This document shows positions 41,960-50,905 of a DNA stretch of 64,000 nucleotides, in pieces; position 1 is the stretch's first letter, and each line of letters opens with the position of its first letter. The notes beneath the pieces are model-generated. The model saw only the letters and a list, made by a program, of their open reading frames with translations, searched no databases and was not told where the DNA came from. The position numbers and the translations under genes are program-made. The stretch covers positions 496,001 to 560,000 of the forward strand of contig NZ_CP092712.1 of the NCBI RefSeq assembly GCF_023983475.1, read 5' to 3'. The DNA is from Aliivibrio fischeri ATCC 7744 = JCM 18803 = DSM 507. GTDB taxonomy: Bacteria; Pseudomonadota; Gammaproteobacteria; Enterobacterales; Vibrionaceae.

Positions 41960-44089
41960 ATGTTCGCGAATCCAGTCGTAAAATCATTTCAGTACGGTAA
42001 CCATACCGTTACTCTAGAAACGGGTGTAATTGCTCGTCAAGCTACAGCTGCTGTAATGGCAAGCATGGACGATACATCTGTATTCGTTTCTGTTGTTGCT
42101 AAGAAAGAAGCTGTTCCTGGTCAAGATTTCTTCCCACTAACAGTTAACTACCAAGAGCGTACGTACGCTGCAGGTAAAATCCCTGGTGGTTTCTTTAAGC
42201 GTGAAGGCCGTCCTTCTGAAGCTGAAACACTAACGGCACGTCTAATTGACCGTCCAATCCGTCCTCTTTTCCCTGATGCATTCAAAAACGAAGTACAGGT
42301 AATTGCAACGGTTGTTTCTATCAATCCTGAAGTTAACCCAGACATGATCACTATGATCGGTACGTCTGCGGCATTAGCTATTGCTGGTATTCCATTTAAC
42401 GGTCCTATCGGTGCTGCACGTGTTGGTCACATCAACGGTGAGCTTGTTCTTAACCCATCAAATACTGAGCTTGAAAACTCTAAACTAGACCTAGTAGTGT
42501 CTGGTACAGAAGGCGCAGTATTAATGGTTGAATCAGAAGCTGATAACCTAACTGAAGAAGAAATGCTATCTGCTGTTGTGTTCGGTCACGATCAACAACA
42601 AGTTGTTATCAAAGCAATCAATGAGTTTGCTGCTGAAGTTGCTACTCCTGCATGGGATTGGGTTGCTCCAGAAGAGAACACAGTTCTTAACTCACGTATT
42701 GCAGAACTAGCAGAAGCTAAATTAGTTGAAGCTTACCAAATTACTGAAAAAATGACTCGTTACGATCGCATTCATGAAATCGCGGCTGAAGTTAACGAAG
42801 TTCTAGTATCTGAAAATGAAGATGTGAACCTAAAAGAAGTTCACACTATTTTCCACGATCTAGAGAAAACTGTTGTACGTCGCAGCATCATCGCTGGTAA
42901 TCCACGTATCGATGGTCGTGAAAAAGACATGGTTCGTGCGCTAGACGTACGTACTGGTGTTCTTCCTCGTACACACGGTTCTTCTCTATTCACTCGTGGT
43001 GAAACTCAAGCTCTTGTTACTGCAACGCTTGGTACACAACGTGATGCTCAAATCATCGATAGCCTAATGGGTGAGAAGAAAGATCACTTCCTTCTACACT
43101 ACAACTTCCCTCCATACTGTGTAGGTGAAACTGGTTTTGTTGGTTCTCCTAAGCGTCGTGAAATTGGTCACGGTAAACTGGCTAAACGTGGTATCCAAGC
43201 GGTTATGCCTTCTATTGAAGAATTCCCATACACAGTACGTGTAGTTTCGGAAATCACTGAATCTAACGGTTCATCTTCAATGGCTTCTGTATGTGGTACA
43301 TCTCTAGCTCTTATGGATGCTGGTGTTCCAATTAAAGCATCTGTTGCTGGTATCGCAATGGGTCTTGTGAAAGAAGGCGACGATTTCGTTGTTCTTTCTG
43401 ATATCCTTGGTGACGAAGACCACCTAGGTGATATGGACTTTAAAGTAGCGGGTACTAATGAAGGTATCACAGCACTTCAAATGGACATCAAAATCGAAGG
43501 TATCACTAAAGAGATCATGCAGATCGCTCTAAACCAAGCTCAAGGTGCGCGTAAGCACATCCTTAAAGTTATGGATGAAGCAATCTCTGGTGCTCGTGAA
43601 GATATCTCTGAATTTGCTCCACGTATCCACACAATGAAAATCAGCTCTGATAAGATCAAAGATGTTATCGGTAAAGGTGGTGCAGTTATCCGTGCTCTTT
43701 GTGAAGAGACTGGTACAACTATCGAAATCGAAGACGACGGTACTATCAAAATCGCTGCAACTGAAGGTGCTGCTGCTAAAGAAGCGATTCGTCGCATCGA
43801 AGAGATCACTGCTGAAGTTGAAGTGGGTAAGATCTACACAGGTAAAGTTATGCGTATCGTAGATTTCGGTGCGTTCGTAACGGTTCTTGGTCCTAAAGAA
43901 GGTCTAGTTCACATTTCTCAAATCGCAGAAGAGCGTATCGAGAAAGTAGCTGATCACCTACAAGTTGGTCAAGAAGTGAAAACTAAAGTACTTGAAATCG
44001 ACCGTCAAGGCCGTATTCGTCTAAGTATTAAAGAAGCAAATGCTGAACTAAATCCAGCACCTGCTGCTGAAGCAAAAGACGCAGAATAA
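41960..44089 (+). CDS. pnp: polyribonucleotide nucleotidyltransferase (PNPase)
   Basis: A 3'-5' phosphorolytic exoribonuclease and degradosome partner. The 709-residue protein has two RNase PH domains, with [27 protein letters not shown] in the first and [16 protein letters not shown] in the second. A KH domain (about 555-610, with IGKGGAVIR) and an S1 domain (about 620-690, with [17 protein letters not shown]) follow. ATG 41960 is preceded by AAGGA at the right distance; an in-frame upstream ATG (41927) is rejected. Confidence 0.97.
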   Translation: MFANPVVKSFQYGNHTVTLETGVIARQATAAVMASMDDTSVFVSVVAKKEAVPGQDFFPLTVNYQERTYAAGKIPGGFFKREGRPSEAETLTARLIDRPIRPLFPDAFKNEVQVIATVVSINPEVNPDMITMIGTSAALAIAGIPFNGPIGAARVGHINGELVLNPSNTELENSKLDLVVSGTEGAVLMVESEADNLTEEEMLSAVVFGHDQQQVVIKAINEFAAEVATPAWDWVAPEENTVLNSRIAELAEAKLVEAYQITEKMTRYDRIHEIAAEVNEVLVSENEDVNLKEVHTIFHDLEKTVVRRSIIAGNPRIDGREKDMVRALDVRTGVLPRTHGSSLFTRGETQALVTATLGTQRDAQIIDSLMGEKKDHFLLHYNFPPYCVGETGFVGSPKRREIGHGKLAKRGIQAVMPSIEEFPYTVRVVSEITESNGSSSMASVCGTSLALMDAGVPIKASVAGIAMGLVKEGDDFVVLSDILGDEDHLGDMDFKVAGTNEGITALQMDIKIEGITKEIMQIALNQAQGARKHILKVMDEAISGAREDISEFAPRIHTMKISSDKIKDVIGKGGAVIRALCEETGTTIEIEDDGTIKIAATEGAAAKEAIRRIEEITAEVEVGKIYTGKVMRIVDFGAFVTVLGPKEGLVHISQIAEERIEKVADHLQVGQEVKTKVLEIDRQGRIRLSIKEANAELNPAPAAEAKDAE

Positions 44090-44127
44090 TCTTATTGATT
44101 ACAGTCTTTTGATTTAAAGCATGTTAT

Positions 44128-44156
44128 AAAGGGAGCAGAAATGCTCCCTTTTCTTT
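44128..44156 (+). terminator. intrinsic terminator after pnp
   Basis: The perfect stem AAGGGAGCA / TGCTCCCTT with a 4-base GAAA tetraloop is followed by TTCTTTT. Confidence 0.87.
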
Positions 44157-44209
44157 TAATATAGAGTCGCTTTTATTAAAAGAATTAGGTTTATCATAGG
44201 AGAAAATGA

Positions 44210-45193
44210 GTGAATTGGATTCGAGTAGCCTTAGTTGGCGCAGTATTAGTGTTGTCTGGGTGTGCATCTAAAGGGGATACATCAGGATGGGGATACCCTC
44301 CAATGGCAGTTCCTTTACAACCAAGTATCCAACAAGAGATCCAATTATCTCGTTTGGACCAATTGCTACAGCGCCCTGATGTGGATGATGTAACTCGTGC
44401 AAAAATGTATTATGAAAGAGGGTTAATTAAAGACAGTTTAGGTTTACGTGACTTGGCTCGTGTCGACTTTACTCAATCTTTAACGTTAAAACCAGATCAG
44501 AGTGATGTGTTTAATATCCTTGGTGTTTACTACACACAAAATACAGATTTTGATGGAGCTTATGAAGCGCTAGATTCAGCGTTAGAGTTAGATCCAAACA
44601 ACCAATTTGCTGAACGTAATTTAGCTATCGCTCTATATTATGGTGAGCGCTACGATCAAGCGTATGAGATTGCTCAAAAGCATTATAATGATGCACCTCG
44701 CGATCCATATCGTGCTATTTGGTTGTATTGGATTGGCTTAGAAGTGGATGCAAAAGCCGCAACAGAAACCTTCCAAAAACAATATCAACAAAGAACAGAT
44801 GAAGATTTTGGATGGGATCTTGCAGGACTTATTCTAAAAGAAACTTCTGAAGATGAGTTTTTGAAAAAAATCTTAACTACAACTCGTAATAATGTCGCAT
44901 TGGCAGAAAAACTAACAGAAGGTTATTTTTACTTAGCTAAGCGTTATCAATACGAAGGTGATTATCCAAACGCAATTGCTTTGTATAAGTTAAGTATGTC
45001 GAACAACGTTTATGAGTATGTAGAACATCGATATTCGTTTGTGGAACTAGGTAATATCTATAAAGCTTTACGTGATTTGCAAGAGCAAAAAATAAAAGAG
45101 CAGCAAGCACAAGAAGCGAAAGAAACACCGGTTGCACCACAGGAAACAAGTACTGAAAAAGAGATGCTAAAAGAAGAAGCAACAGCAGAATAA
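44210..45193 (+). CDS. nlpI: outer-membrane lipoprotein NlpI with TPR repeats
   Basis: A 327-residue lipoprotein with the lipobox LSGC (Cys18) followed by Ala, so outer-membrane sorting is expected. TPR-like repeats span about 60-270 (for example AKMYYERGLIKDSLGLRDLARVDF). In E. coli NlpI is an adaptor for the Prc protease and for peptidoglycan endopeptidases. The start is GTG with ATAGGAG 7 bases upstream. The Glu/Gln-rich C-terminal tail (about 290-327) extends beyond the 294-residue E. coli protein. The pnp-nlpI order is conserved. Confidence 0.92.
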   Translation: MNWIRVALVGAVLVLSGCASKGDTSGWGYPPMAVPLQPSIQQEIQLSRLDQLLQRPDVDDVTRAKMYYERGLIKDSLGLRDLARVDFTQSLTLKPDQSDVFNILGVYYTQNTDFDGAYEALDSALELDPNNQFAERNLAIALYYGERYDQAYEIAQKHYNDAPRDPYRAIWLYWIGLEVDAKAATETFQKQYQQRTDEDFGWDLAGLILKETSEDEFLKKILTTTRNNVALAEKLTEGYFYLAKRYQYEGDYPNAIALYKLSMSNNVYEYVEHRYSFVELGNIYKALRDLQEQKIKEQQAQEAKETPVAPQETSTEKEMLKEEATAE

Positions 45194-45212
45194 TTAGCTA
45201 CATTAGTATAAT

Positions 45213-45246
45213 AAAAAAGCCTTATTCATATGGATAAGGCTTTTTT
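45213..45246 (+). terminator. intrinsic terminator after nlpI
   Basis: AAAAAAGCCTTAT pairs with ATAAGGCTTTTTT, followed by more T. The insertion sequence begins only about 8 bp beyond it. Confidence 0.9.
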
Positions 45247-45254
45247 GTATTCAA

Positions 45255-45278
45255 TGTCTCGTCCTGAAATGTGTTTAC
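45255..45278 (+). repeat. left terminal inverted repeat of the IS
   Basis: Begins TGTCTCGTCCTGAAATGTG and matches the right end at 20 of 24 positions. It overlaps a perfect hairpin AAATGTGT-TT-ACACATTT (45267-45284) just before orfA. Confidence 0.88.
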
Positions 45279-45295
45279 ACATTTAGGACTTTTAT

Positions 45296-45694
45296 ATGAC
45301 AAATCAAGAAAAAACAAAGAATAAGCGAACTCAACGCGATTATTCATTAGGCTTTAAATTGCAGCTTGTTGCCGCTATAGAAAAAGGCGATATGACCTAT
45401 AAGCAAGCTCAAAACATTTATGGCATTCAAGGTCGATCTACCGTACTTACTTGGTTAAGAAAACACGGTAAGATGGACTGGTCTCAATCACCTAAGATTA
45501 TTATGCCTAAATCCCCGAAAGCGAAAGAATCGCCTGCACAAAAAATTAAACGTTTAGAGCGAGAGCTTGATGATGAAAGAATGCGTAATTTATTACTTAA
45601 TGAAGTAGTGAATATCATGGACGCAGAACATGGTGCAGGCCTTAGAAAAAAGTATATTGCCAAGGAGCAAGAAGTCTTCAAAAGCAGAAAATGA
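45296..45694 (+). CDS. IS3-family OrfA (DNA-binding transposase subunit)
   Basis: A 132-residue protein with an N-terminal helix-turn-helix (about 14-62, YSLGFKLQLVAAIEKGDMTYKQAQ then GRSTVLTWLRKHG). It also has a C-terminal region suitable for a leucine-zipper-like coiled coil (IKRLERELDDERMRNLLLNEVVNIM). In IS3 elements OrfA binds the terminal repeats and modulates transposition. Its stop TGA overlaps the orfB ATG. Confidence 0.9.
   Translation: MTNQEKTKNKRTQRDYSLGFKLQLVAAIEKGDMTYKQAQNIYGIQGRSTVLTWLRKHGKMDWSQSPKIIMPKSPKAKESPAQKIKRLERELDDERMRNLLLNEVVNIMDAEHGAGLRKKYIAKEQEVFKSRK
45646..45652 (+). other. A-AAA-AAG slippery heptamer for -1 frameshifting
   Basis: In the orfA reading frame the heptamer is aligned as A AAA AAG, the best bacterial -1 slippery signal. 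The -1 frame then stays open from 45652 to the orfB ATG at 45691 and continues through orfB. An AAGGAG sequence at 45661-45666 is close by. An OrfAB fusion transposase is therefore expected, as in IS150 and IS911. Confidence 0.8.
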
Positions 45695-46524
45695 TCAGCT
45701 TAGAGCGAGCTAGTCAGCTACTTGGCATTACAAGACAATGTATATACCAACAAGAACGTAGAGCTCTGAAACGTGCCGTTGAACTTTCACCGGTTAAAAA
45801 TATGGTGCAAGAAATTCGTCGATATATGCCTCGTATTGGAGGTAAAAAATTATATTTTTTACTTAAGCCCAAATTCATCACTCATGGCATAAAGTTAGGC
45901 AGAGATAACTTTTTTTCCTATTTAAGAAATGAGTGCTTATTAGTAAAACCTAAACGAAGTTATACAAAAACTACCTATAGTAAGCATTGGATGAAAAAAC
46001 ATCCTAATTTACTTAAAGAAGTAACACCTCAAGCATCTGAAGAGGTTTTTGTTAGTGATATCACTTACGTTCAATCACAAAAAGGTATTCATTATTTATC
46101 TTTAGTAACAGATGCTTATAGTCGAAAGATAATGGGATATGAATTAAGTGATGAAATGAAAGCTACTGATGTAGTCAAAGCTCTTGATATGGCGATAGAT
46201 AGCCGTCAATATCAAAGGAGTACGATTCATCATTCAGACCGAGGATTACAGTATTGTTCAAAGGTTTATCAGGAAAAATTGAATAAAAATGATATTAAGC
46301 CATCAATGACGGATGGTTATGATTGCTATCAAAATGCATTAGCAGAGCGAATAAATGGGATACTTAAACAAGAGTTTCTTTTGTATGACTGTAAAGATTT
46401 AGAGGAGTTAAGGCATTTAGTTGAAGAATCTATTTTTATTTATAATGAAATGCGGCCACATTTAAGCTTGGGAATGAGTACACCAAATCAAGTACACAAA
46501 AAAGCCAAGTGCGTACGCACTTAG
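45691..46524 (+). CDS. IS3-family OrfB (DDE transposase catalytic part)
   Basis: A 277-residue rve-type integrase core with the catalytic triad Asp123 (FVSDITYV), Asp183 (HHSDRGLQYCS) and Glu219 (NALAERINGILKQE). The D183-E219 spacing is the DD(35)E pattern of the family. It is made mainly as the frameshifted OrfAB product; the internal ATG may also give OrfB alone. The final codons lie inside a 16-bp perfect palindrome. Confidence 0.92.
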   Translation: MISLERASQLLGITRQCIYQQERRALKRAVELSPVKNMVQEIRRYMPRIGGKKLYFLLKPKFITHGIKLGRDNFFSYLRNECLLVKPKRSYTKTTYSKHWMKKHPNLLKEVTPQASEEVFVSDITYVQSQKGIHYLSLVTDAYSRKIMGYELSDEMKATDVVKALDMAIDSRQYQRSTIHHSDRGLQYCSKVYQEKLNKNDIKPSMTDGYDCYQNALAERINGILKQEFLLYDCKDLEELRHLVEESIFIYNEMRPHLSLGMSTPNQVHKKAKCVRT

Positions 46525-46530
46525 CTTTCA
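46500..46530 (+). other. palindrome spanning the orfB stop codon
   Basis: The 16-bp perfect palindrome AAGTGCGTACGCACTT is extended by AAAGC / GCTTT arms across one mismatch. It overlaps the TAG of orfB. It may end IS transcription or block read-through from outside, although no long T run follows. Confidence 0.7.
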
Positions 46531-46540
46531 ATTAAAAATC

Positions 46541-46564
46541 GTCAACGTATTTTAGGACGAGACA
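46541..46564 (-). repeat. right terminal inverted repeat of the IS
   Basis: Read on the minus strand it begins TGTCTCGTCCTAAAATACG. It is followed directly by the CAA target duplication. Confidence 0.88.
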
Positions 46565-46581
46565 CAAAAGAAAATTCAAAA

Positions 46582-47460
46582 TTACATTTGAATGTCTAAT
46601 CCAGCAATGTTGTGCCAGTAACCATTACAATGACGAGCATCTTTTAAAGCAAACTTTGCAGAACCTGTTTCATTTGCTTTGAATTTGCTTACTTCATCAA
46701 ATGTTTCAACACTTAATGGACTTAAGCGTACCACGTCAACTAGGCTACTCATGCTTGGTAAGTCATTAATCAAGTTGTAGCAATAGCCAGATTGAGTTTG
46801 AATACCATTTAAGGTAAATACTTCCTGACCTTCTTGGCTATTAACTGTAATACCAGTTGGGTATTTAATACAGCACGTTTCGCATTCATCTTTTGGTTTA
46901 TTCTCAGCACGAGCAGTAAAGCAGCGAGCAGAATACGCAAGAGGAAGATAACCGTAACTGAATACTTCGGTTTCAAATTTATTGCGGATACCAAGTTCAT
47001 CACATTGAGTTAATACATTCTGTAGCCATTCACGAGAAAGCTCTACAGGCATACACCAACGGGTCATCCCTTGCTTTAAAAAGATGTTTAAGGTTTGAGC
47101 GTTATAGCAGTTAACTGCTGGACCAACAACAAATGGGACTTTGCTCTCTGATGCAAGTTGAATCGCAGACACATCATTAGCTTCGATAATAAAATCACCA
47201 TTATCAATGTACTTTTTCATTACATTAACTTCACTTGGTGCTTCTAATAAAGCCATGGTAGATAAAACAACTTGTTTACCTGAATCTGAAATATCCTTAG
47301 CAATAGCAAACCAATCTTTAGGTTTCATTTCTCGGCGTTTTGAACAAACACTTTCACCTAAATAAATAATATCAGCTTCACTATTGGTTGCTTGTTGATA
47401 AAACGACTCAACGTTTTCTTTAGACCAAAAGTATAGGAGTGGACCTAATGCGTATTTCAT
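46582..47460 (-). CDS. ubiV: O2-independent ubiquinone hydroxylase subunit UbiV
   Basis: A U32-family protein of 292 residues. The four [4Fe-4S] cysteines known for UbiV are present at Cys39, Cys180, Cys193 and Cys197 (CETCC segment), the same numbering as in E. coli. With UbiU it hydroxylates ubiquinone precursors without oxygen, using prephenate as oxygen donor. GGAG lies 6 bases before the ATG, and the gene starts 9 bp after ubiU, so the two form an operon. The IS lies just past its 3' end without touching it. Confidence 0.94.
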   Translation of the reverse strand: MKYALGPLLYFWSKENVESFYQQATNSEADIIYLGESVCSKRREMKPKDWFAIAKDISDSGKQVVLSTMALLEAPSEVNVMKKYIDNGDFIIEANDVSAIQLASESKVPFVVGPAVNCYNAQTLNIFLKQGMTRWCMPVELSREWLQNVLTQCDELGIRNKFETEVFSYGYLPLAYSARCFTARAENKPKDECETCCIKYPTGITVNSQEGQEVFTLNGIQTQSGYCYNLINDLPSMSSLVDVVRLSPLSVETFDEVSKFKANETGSAKFALKDARHCNGYWHNIAGLDIQM

Positions 47461-47469
47461 GATGTTCTC

Positions 47470-48471
47470 CTATTGCCACTTCTTATGATAAGCACCAAGA
47501 GTGGTTTGTGTCCCCTCTGATACATTCGCTAATGTTGCATCCCATTTAGGTTCTACCGCATAGCCTTCAGGATTTGCTTTGTAGCTGTCGATAGCTGCAC
47601 GCCATGTACGAGTCACTTGCTCAACATAAGCAGGGCTGCGTTGACGGCCTTCAATTTTCACTGATGCAACATTGGCTGCAAATAATTCAGGAACTAAAGA
47701 TAAGGTATTTAAACTGGTCGGTTCCTCAAGGGCATGGAAGGTTTTACCTTCTACATCAAAGCGTCCTTTACATAGGGTTGGATAGCCGGCATTTTCACCT
47801 TCACCATAACGATCGATTAAAATATTATTTAAACGAGACTCCAGCCCATTATCGGTTTCTTGCCAACGAACGTATTTTGCAGGAGAGCAAGCACCTACAG
47901 TATTTGGAGATTCGCCTGTCATGTATGATGATAAGTAACAACGACCTTCAGACATGATACATAGACTACCAAAAGCGAAGACTTCTAAATCAACATCTGA
48001 GGTTAAATTGCGAGAAAGTTGTTTAACTTGATGAATAGATAACACTCGTGGCAAAACAACACGTTTAATATTGAAATTCTTTTTATAGAAATCAATAGCG
48101 GCAACATTGGTTGCAGATGCTTGTACCGAGAGGTGTAGCTCTAAATCAGGGTAGGTCGTTGCAGCGTATTCTAGTACAGCAATATCAGAAATAATAAGCG
48201 CATCAATTCCCATTGCTGCTGCGTTATCTACGGCCTTTGTCCAACGGCTAAATCCATCTGGGTGAGCAAATGTATTTAAGGCAACATGAATATGTTTATT
48301 TTTGTCGTGAACATATTGCACAGCTTTCTCAAGCTTTTTACCTGTAAAGTTTAAGCCTGCAAAATGGCGAGCATTCGTGTCGTCTTTAAAACCGATATAA
48401 ACAGCATCGGCACCGCAATCAATTGCGGTTTTTAGTGCGGGCAAATTACCGGCTGGGCAGAGGAGTTCCAT
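47470..48471 (-). CDS. ubiU: O2-independent ubiquinone hydroxylase subunit UbiU
   Basis: A 333-residue U32-family protein and partner of UbiV. The cluster-binding cysteines are Cys171, Cys178, Cys195 and Cys234 (CIMSEGRC, GACSPAKY, TLCKGR). The U32 signature FAFGSLCIMSEGRCYLSSY is intact. It starts MELLCPAGNLPALKTAID, as in other U32 proteins. It is the promoter-proximal gene of ubiU-ubiV, and the accessory ubiT lies 2.4 kb away on the opposite strand. Confidence 0.94.
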   Translation of the reverse strand: MELLCPAGNLPALKTAIDCGADAVYIGFKDDTNARHFAGLNFTGKKLEKAVQYVHDKNKHIHVALNTFAHPDGFSRWTKAVDNAAAMGIDALIISDIAVLEYAATTYPDLELHLSVQASATNVAAIDFYKKNFNIKRVVLPRVLSIHQVKQLSRNLTSDVDLEVFAFGSLCIMSEGRCYLSSYMTGESPNTVGACSPAKYVRWQETDNGLESRLNNILIDRYGEGENAGYPTLCKGRFDVEGKTFHALEEPTSLNTLSLVPELFAANVASVKIEGRQRSPAYVEQVTRTWRAAIDSYKANPEGYAVEPKWDATLANVSEGTQTTLGAYHKKWQ

Positions 48472-48626
48472 AAGAATACCTAATTACAAAAATCTGATGC
48501 TCTATGATAATAGTAACAAAATTTTGAAACTTGATATAAGGCAGGTTTTTAGTTGTTTTGTGTTTTAAATAAAGACTTGAGATAGATTGAGGTTCAACCT
48601 GAGTTTTTGCTCTTTTTAAATTTATA

Positions 48627-48680
48627 ATCGACTGTAATACCTAGAAAGTGGTGGGTTTTATCTAGGTATTAAGTTCGATT
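48627..48680. other. large inverted repeat between ubiU and the GGDEF-EAL gene
   Basis: TAATACCTAGA (48635-48645) pairs perfectly with TCTAGGTATTA (48661-48671) over a 15-base loop. An outer AATCGA / TCGATT arm is separated by 3-base internal loops. It lies directly after the stop of the minus-strand GGDEF-EAL gene and upstream of ubiU. No T run follows, so it may be a weak terminator, a processing site or an operator. Confidence 0.65.
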
Positions 48681-48688
48681 ATTTCTAT

Positions 48689-50716
48689 TTATCTAGCGCG
48701 TTTGTTTTGTACTAATAACGCTTCAATCTCATGTTTTGGTTGAGGTTTGTAGAAATGGAATCCTTGAATGGAATCACAATTTAAGCTTGATAATAGCATC
48801 GCTTGTTGTCTTGTTTCGACCCCTTCAGCAACGATATCCATGTTTAAATTTTTACCTAAATTAATTACGTTTTCTATGATCGTAATTTGCTTGGGTAATG
48901 TGTCTATTTCATTAATAAACCCGCGATCGATTTTTAACTCATCTAATGGGAAGCGTGCTAGATAAGCTAAAGAAGAGTATCCGGTACCAAAGTCATCAAT
49001 CGATAAAGTAAAGCCAAGCTTTTTTATTGCATCCAACATTTGAATAGCATGTTCGCCATCACTCATTACTGCACTTTCCGTTAATTCTAACGTGATGCAG
49101 TTAGGATCAACCTGTGTGGTCTTAAGAAGTCGCTCCATATATTCAATTAATTGAGGATTACCAAATTGCTCTGGTGACAAGTTAATTGCAATACGACCAG
49201 GTAAGATCCCTTGATTCTTCCATTCTTTAACGGTTTGGAAAACCTCGCGCATCACGACTTTGCCTAAGGTTTCAATTAAACCAGATCGCTCAGCAACAGG
49301 GATGAAGCGAGCTGGACTGATGTAACCTTCAACAGGGTGCTTCCATCGAACTAAGGCTTCTGCTCCATTAATTCTAAAATCACGAGCACTTACTTTTGGT
49401 TGGTACCACACTTCAAGTCCATTATTTTGAAGTGCTTTTTGTAATTCGATCTCTAACCAAAGACGCATGCGTGCTTCTTTGTTCATTTGATCATGAAATT
49501 TAATTAAACGGTTTCTACCTCGATCTTTTGCTTCATACATGGCGGTGTCAGCATTTTGCAATAAACTGCGAGCATCACTGCCGTCAGCTGGATATTGAAC
49601 ACTACCAATGGAGCAAGCAAGGCGTTTTGAGAAGTGAACAAGATCGAATGGTTGATTGATTAAATTGATGATCTTTTCAGATAATTGCTCAAGAACTTGG
49701 TTATGCTCAGGCTTTGGAAACAGTATTCCAAATTCATCCCCACCTAAATGACCGACGACGGCGTGTTTTGGTAATAGTTTCTGTAAGCGATTGGAGATCT
49801 CTTTTAAGACGCGATCCCCAATATGATGCCCAAGTGAATCATTAATATTTTTAAAGTTATCGATGTCTAAATAGAGCATGAAAAAAGGAATATCTTCTTT
49901 AATCATTTTCTCTATAACATGGGTAAAGCCGTGGCGGTTGTAAATCCCAGTTAATAGATCCACTTGAGAAGCGGCAATATGGTTGCTCATTGCAATTTGC
50001 TTCTTGTTTTCTTTTAAAATAACAAGGTGAGCTGGACTTCCTAATATGTGAGTTTCTTCAACCGTTAATATTAATTCGGCACGCAGAGAGCAATTAGCGG
50101 TAGTTCTTACTGTTAATTGTTGTTCAGAAGGTAAGTTTGAAATTAACTCTGATAAGCATTGAGTGCGAGAAGGGGAGTGTAAAAGTTGCTCAATACTTTC
50201 GCCAATAAACTCAGTTGGGTTGTTGAACCCAAGCATTTTAGCTGACGCTCCGTTAGCAGAGACAATGATATCTCCTTCAATTAAAAAGACGGAGTCACTT
50301 AATAGCTCTGTGAGTTTGTGATACTTAGATTCGCTTTCTTTTAGAGAGTTGAGAAGTTGTTGGCGTTCTGAGGTGTCGACAGCGTGAAATACAATATAAG
50401 TGGTATCTTCTTCATGAATAGGGAAGAGACTAAAATGTAGGCTGGTATCAAAACGATGGTCATCTAGCGTAATTTCAGCTTCAATTTTTTCACCGTTTAA
50501 GGCTCGGTCGTAATAGGCTTTTAATGATGAGTAAAAATGTTTACCTAAAATTTCAGAATCGCTTCGGCCACAAAGAGATTCACGGTTTAACCCACTAAGT
50601 TCACAGTAACGGTTGTTTACTGTTATGTATTTATGGTCTTTGTCCAAAATAGCAAACAGAAATGGACTGTTATCTGTAAGCAAAGGAAGCCAATGTTGTA
50701 TTTGAGAGAGAGACAT
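48689..50716 (-). CDS. PAS-PAS-GGDEF-EAL cyclic di-GMP signalling protein
   Basis: A 675-residue protein with two PAS domains (about 10-120 and 130-240), a GGDEF domain with intact GGDEF (325-329), and an EAL domain with intact EAL (453-455), LELTESAV and DDFGTGYSSL. No RxxD inhibitory site precedes GGDEF. No transmembrane segment is visible, so it is probably cytoplasmic. Both cyclase and phosphodiesterase activity are possible; which dominates cannot be read from sequence. A PAS ligand such as haem, flavin or another cofactor is unknown. It lies between ubiU-ubiV and ubiT, which hints at a redox input. Confidence 0.9.
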   Translation of the reverse strand: MSLSQIQHWLPLLTDNSPFLFAILDKDHKYITVNNRYCELSGLNRESLCGRSDSEILGKHFYSSLKAYYDRALNGEKIEAEITLDDHRFDTSLHFSLFPIHEEDTTYIVFHAVDTSERQQLLNSLKESESKYHKLTELLSDSVFLIEGDIIVSANGASAKMLGFNNPTEFIGESIEQLLHSPSRTQCLSELISNLPSEQQLTVRTTANCSLRAELILTVEETHILGSPAHLVILKENKKQIAMSNHIAASQVDLLTGIYNRHGFTHVIEKMIKEDIPFFMLYLDIDNFKNINDSLGHHIGDRVLKEISNRLQKLLPKHAVVGHLGGDEFGILFPKPEHNQVLEQLSEKIINLINQPFDLVHFSKRLACSIGSVQYPADGSDARSLLQNADTAMYEAKDRGRNRLIKFHDQMNKEARMRLWLEIELQKALQNNGLEVWYQPKVSARDFRINGAEALVRWKHPVEGYISPARFIPVAERSGLIETLGKVVMREVFQTVKEWKNQGILPGRIAINLSPEQFGNPQLIEYMERLLKTTQVDPNCITLELTESAVMSDGEHAIQMLDAIKKLGFTLSIDDFGTGYSSLAYLARFPLDELKIDRGFINEIDTLPKQITIIENVINLGKNLNMDIVAEGVETRQQAMLLSSLNCDSIQGFHFYKPQPKHEIEALLVQNKRAR

Positions 50717-50905
50717 AGTGTTACCGCTTTAGTAAAGAAGACCAATAACTTCCAGAAATATAATGTTTATTTATAAGACGAACAGTAAAATATACATTGA
50801 AAGAATCCCTATTTTCTACCTTTAATCGTAATAAGTGCTTTTTTTGATAATAAACAGGTTAGATATCACTCTATCAATTTATACTTGCCCCTAGTTATCG
50901 ACCAA

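Larger units (their letters stand above)
45255..46564 (+). mobile_element. intact IS3-family insertion sequence, 1310 bp
   Basis: The ends are imperfect inverted repeats starting TGTCTCGTCCT (left at 45255; right, on the minus strand, from 46564), with 20 of the first 24 bases matching. A 3-bp direct repeat CAA flanks it (45252-45254 and 46565-46567), as expected for IS3-family target duplication. It carries orfA and orfB overlapping by ATGA, a -1 frameshift signal and a complete DDE triad, so it looks potentially active. It has landed in the gap between the nlpI terminator and the 3' end of ubiV and disrupts no gene. I cannot name the exact IS. Confidence 0.93.

Noticed and set aside
45255-46564. 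IS insertion inactivating nlpI or ubiV
   Set aside because: Both reading frames are complete and the nlpI terminator is intact; the target site lies between them.
47604-47957. 117-codon plus-strand frame inside ubiU
   Set aside because: It is antisense to a conserved iron-sulfur protein gene, with no ribosome site or recognisable domain.
50720-50905. FNR box upstream of ubiT or ubiU
   Set aside because: Only half-sites such as ATCAA were found; no TTGATNNNNATCAA match good enough to claim.
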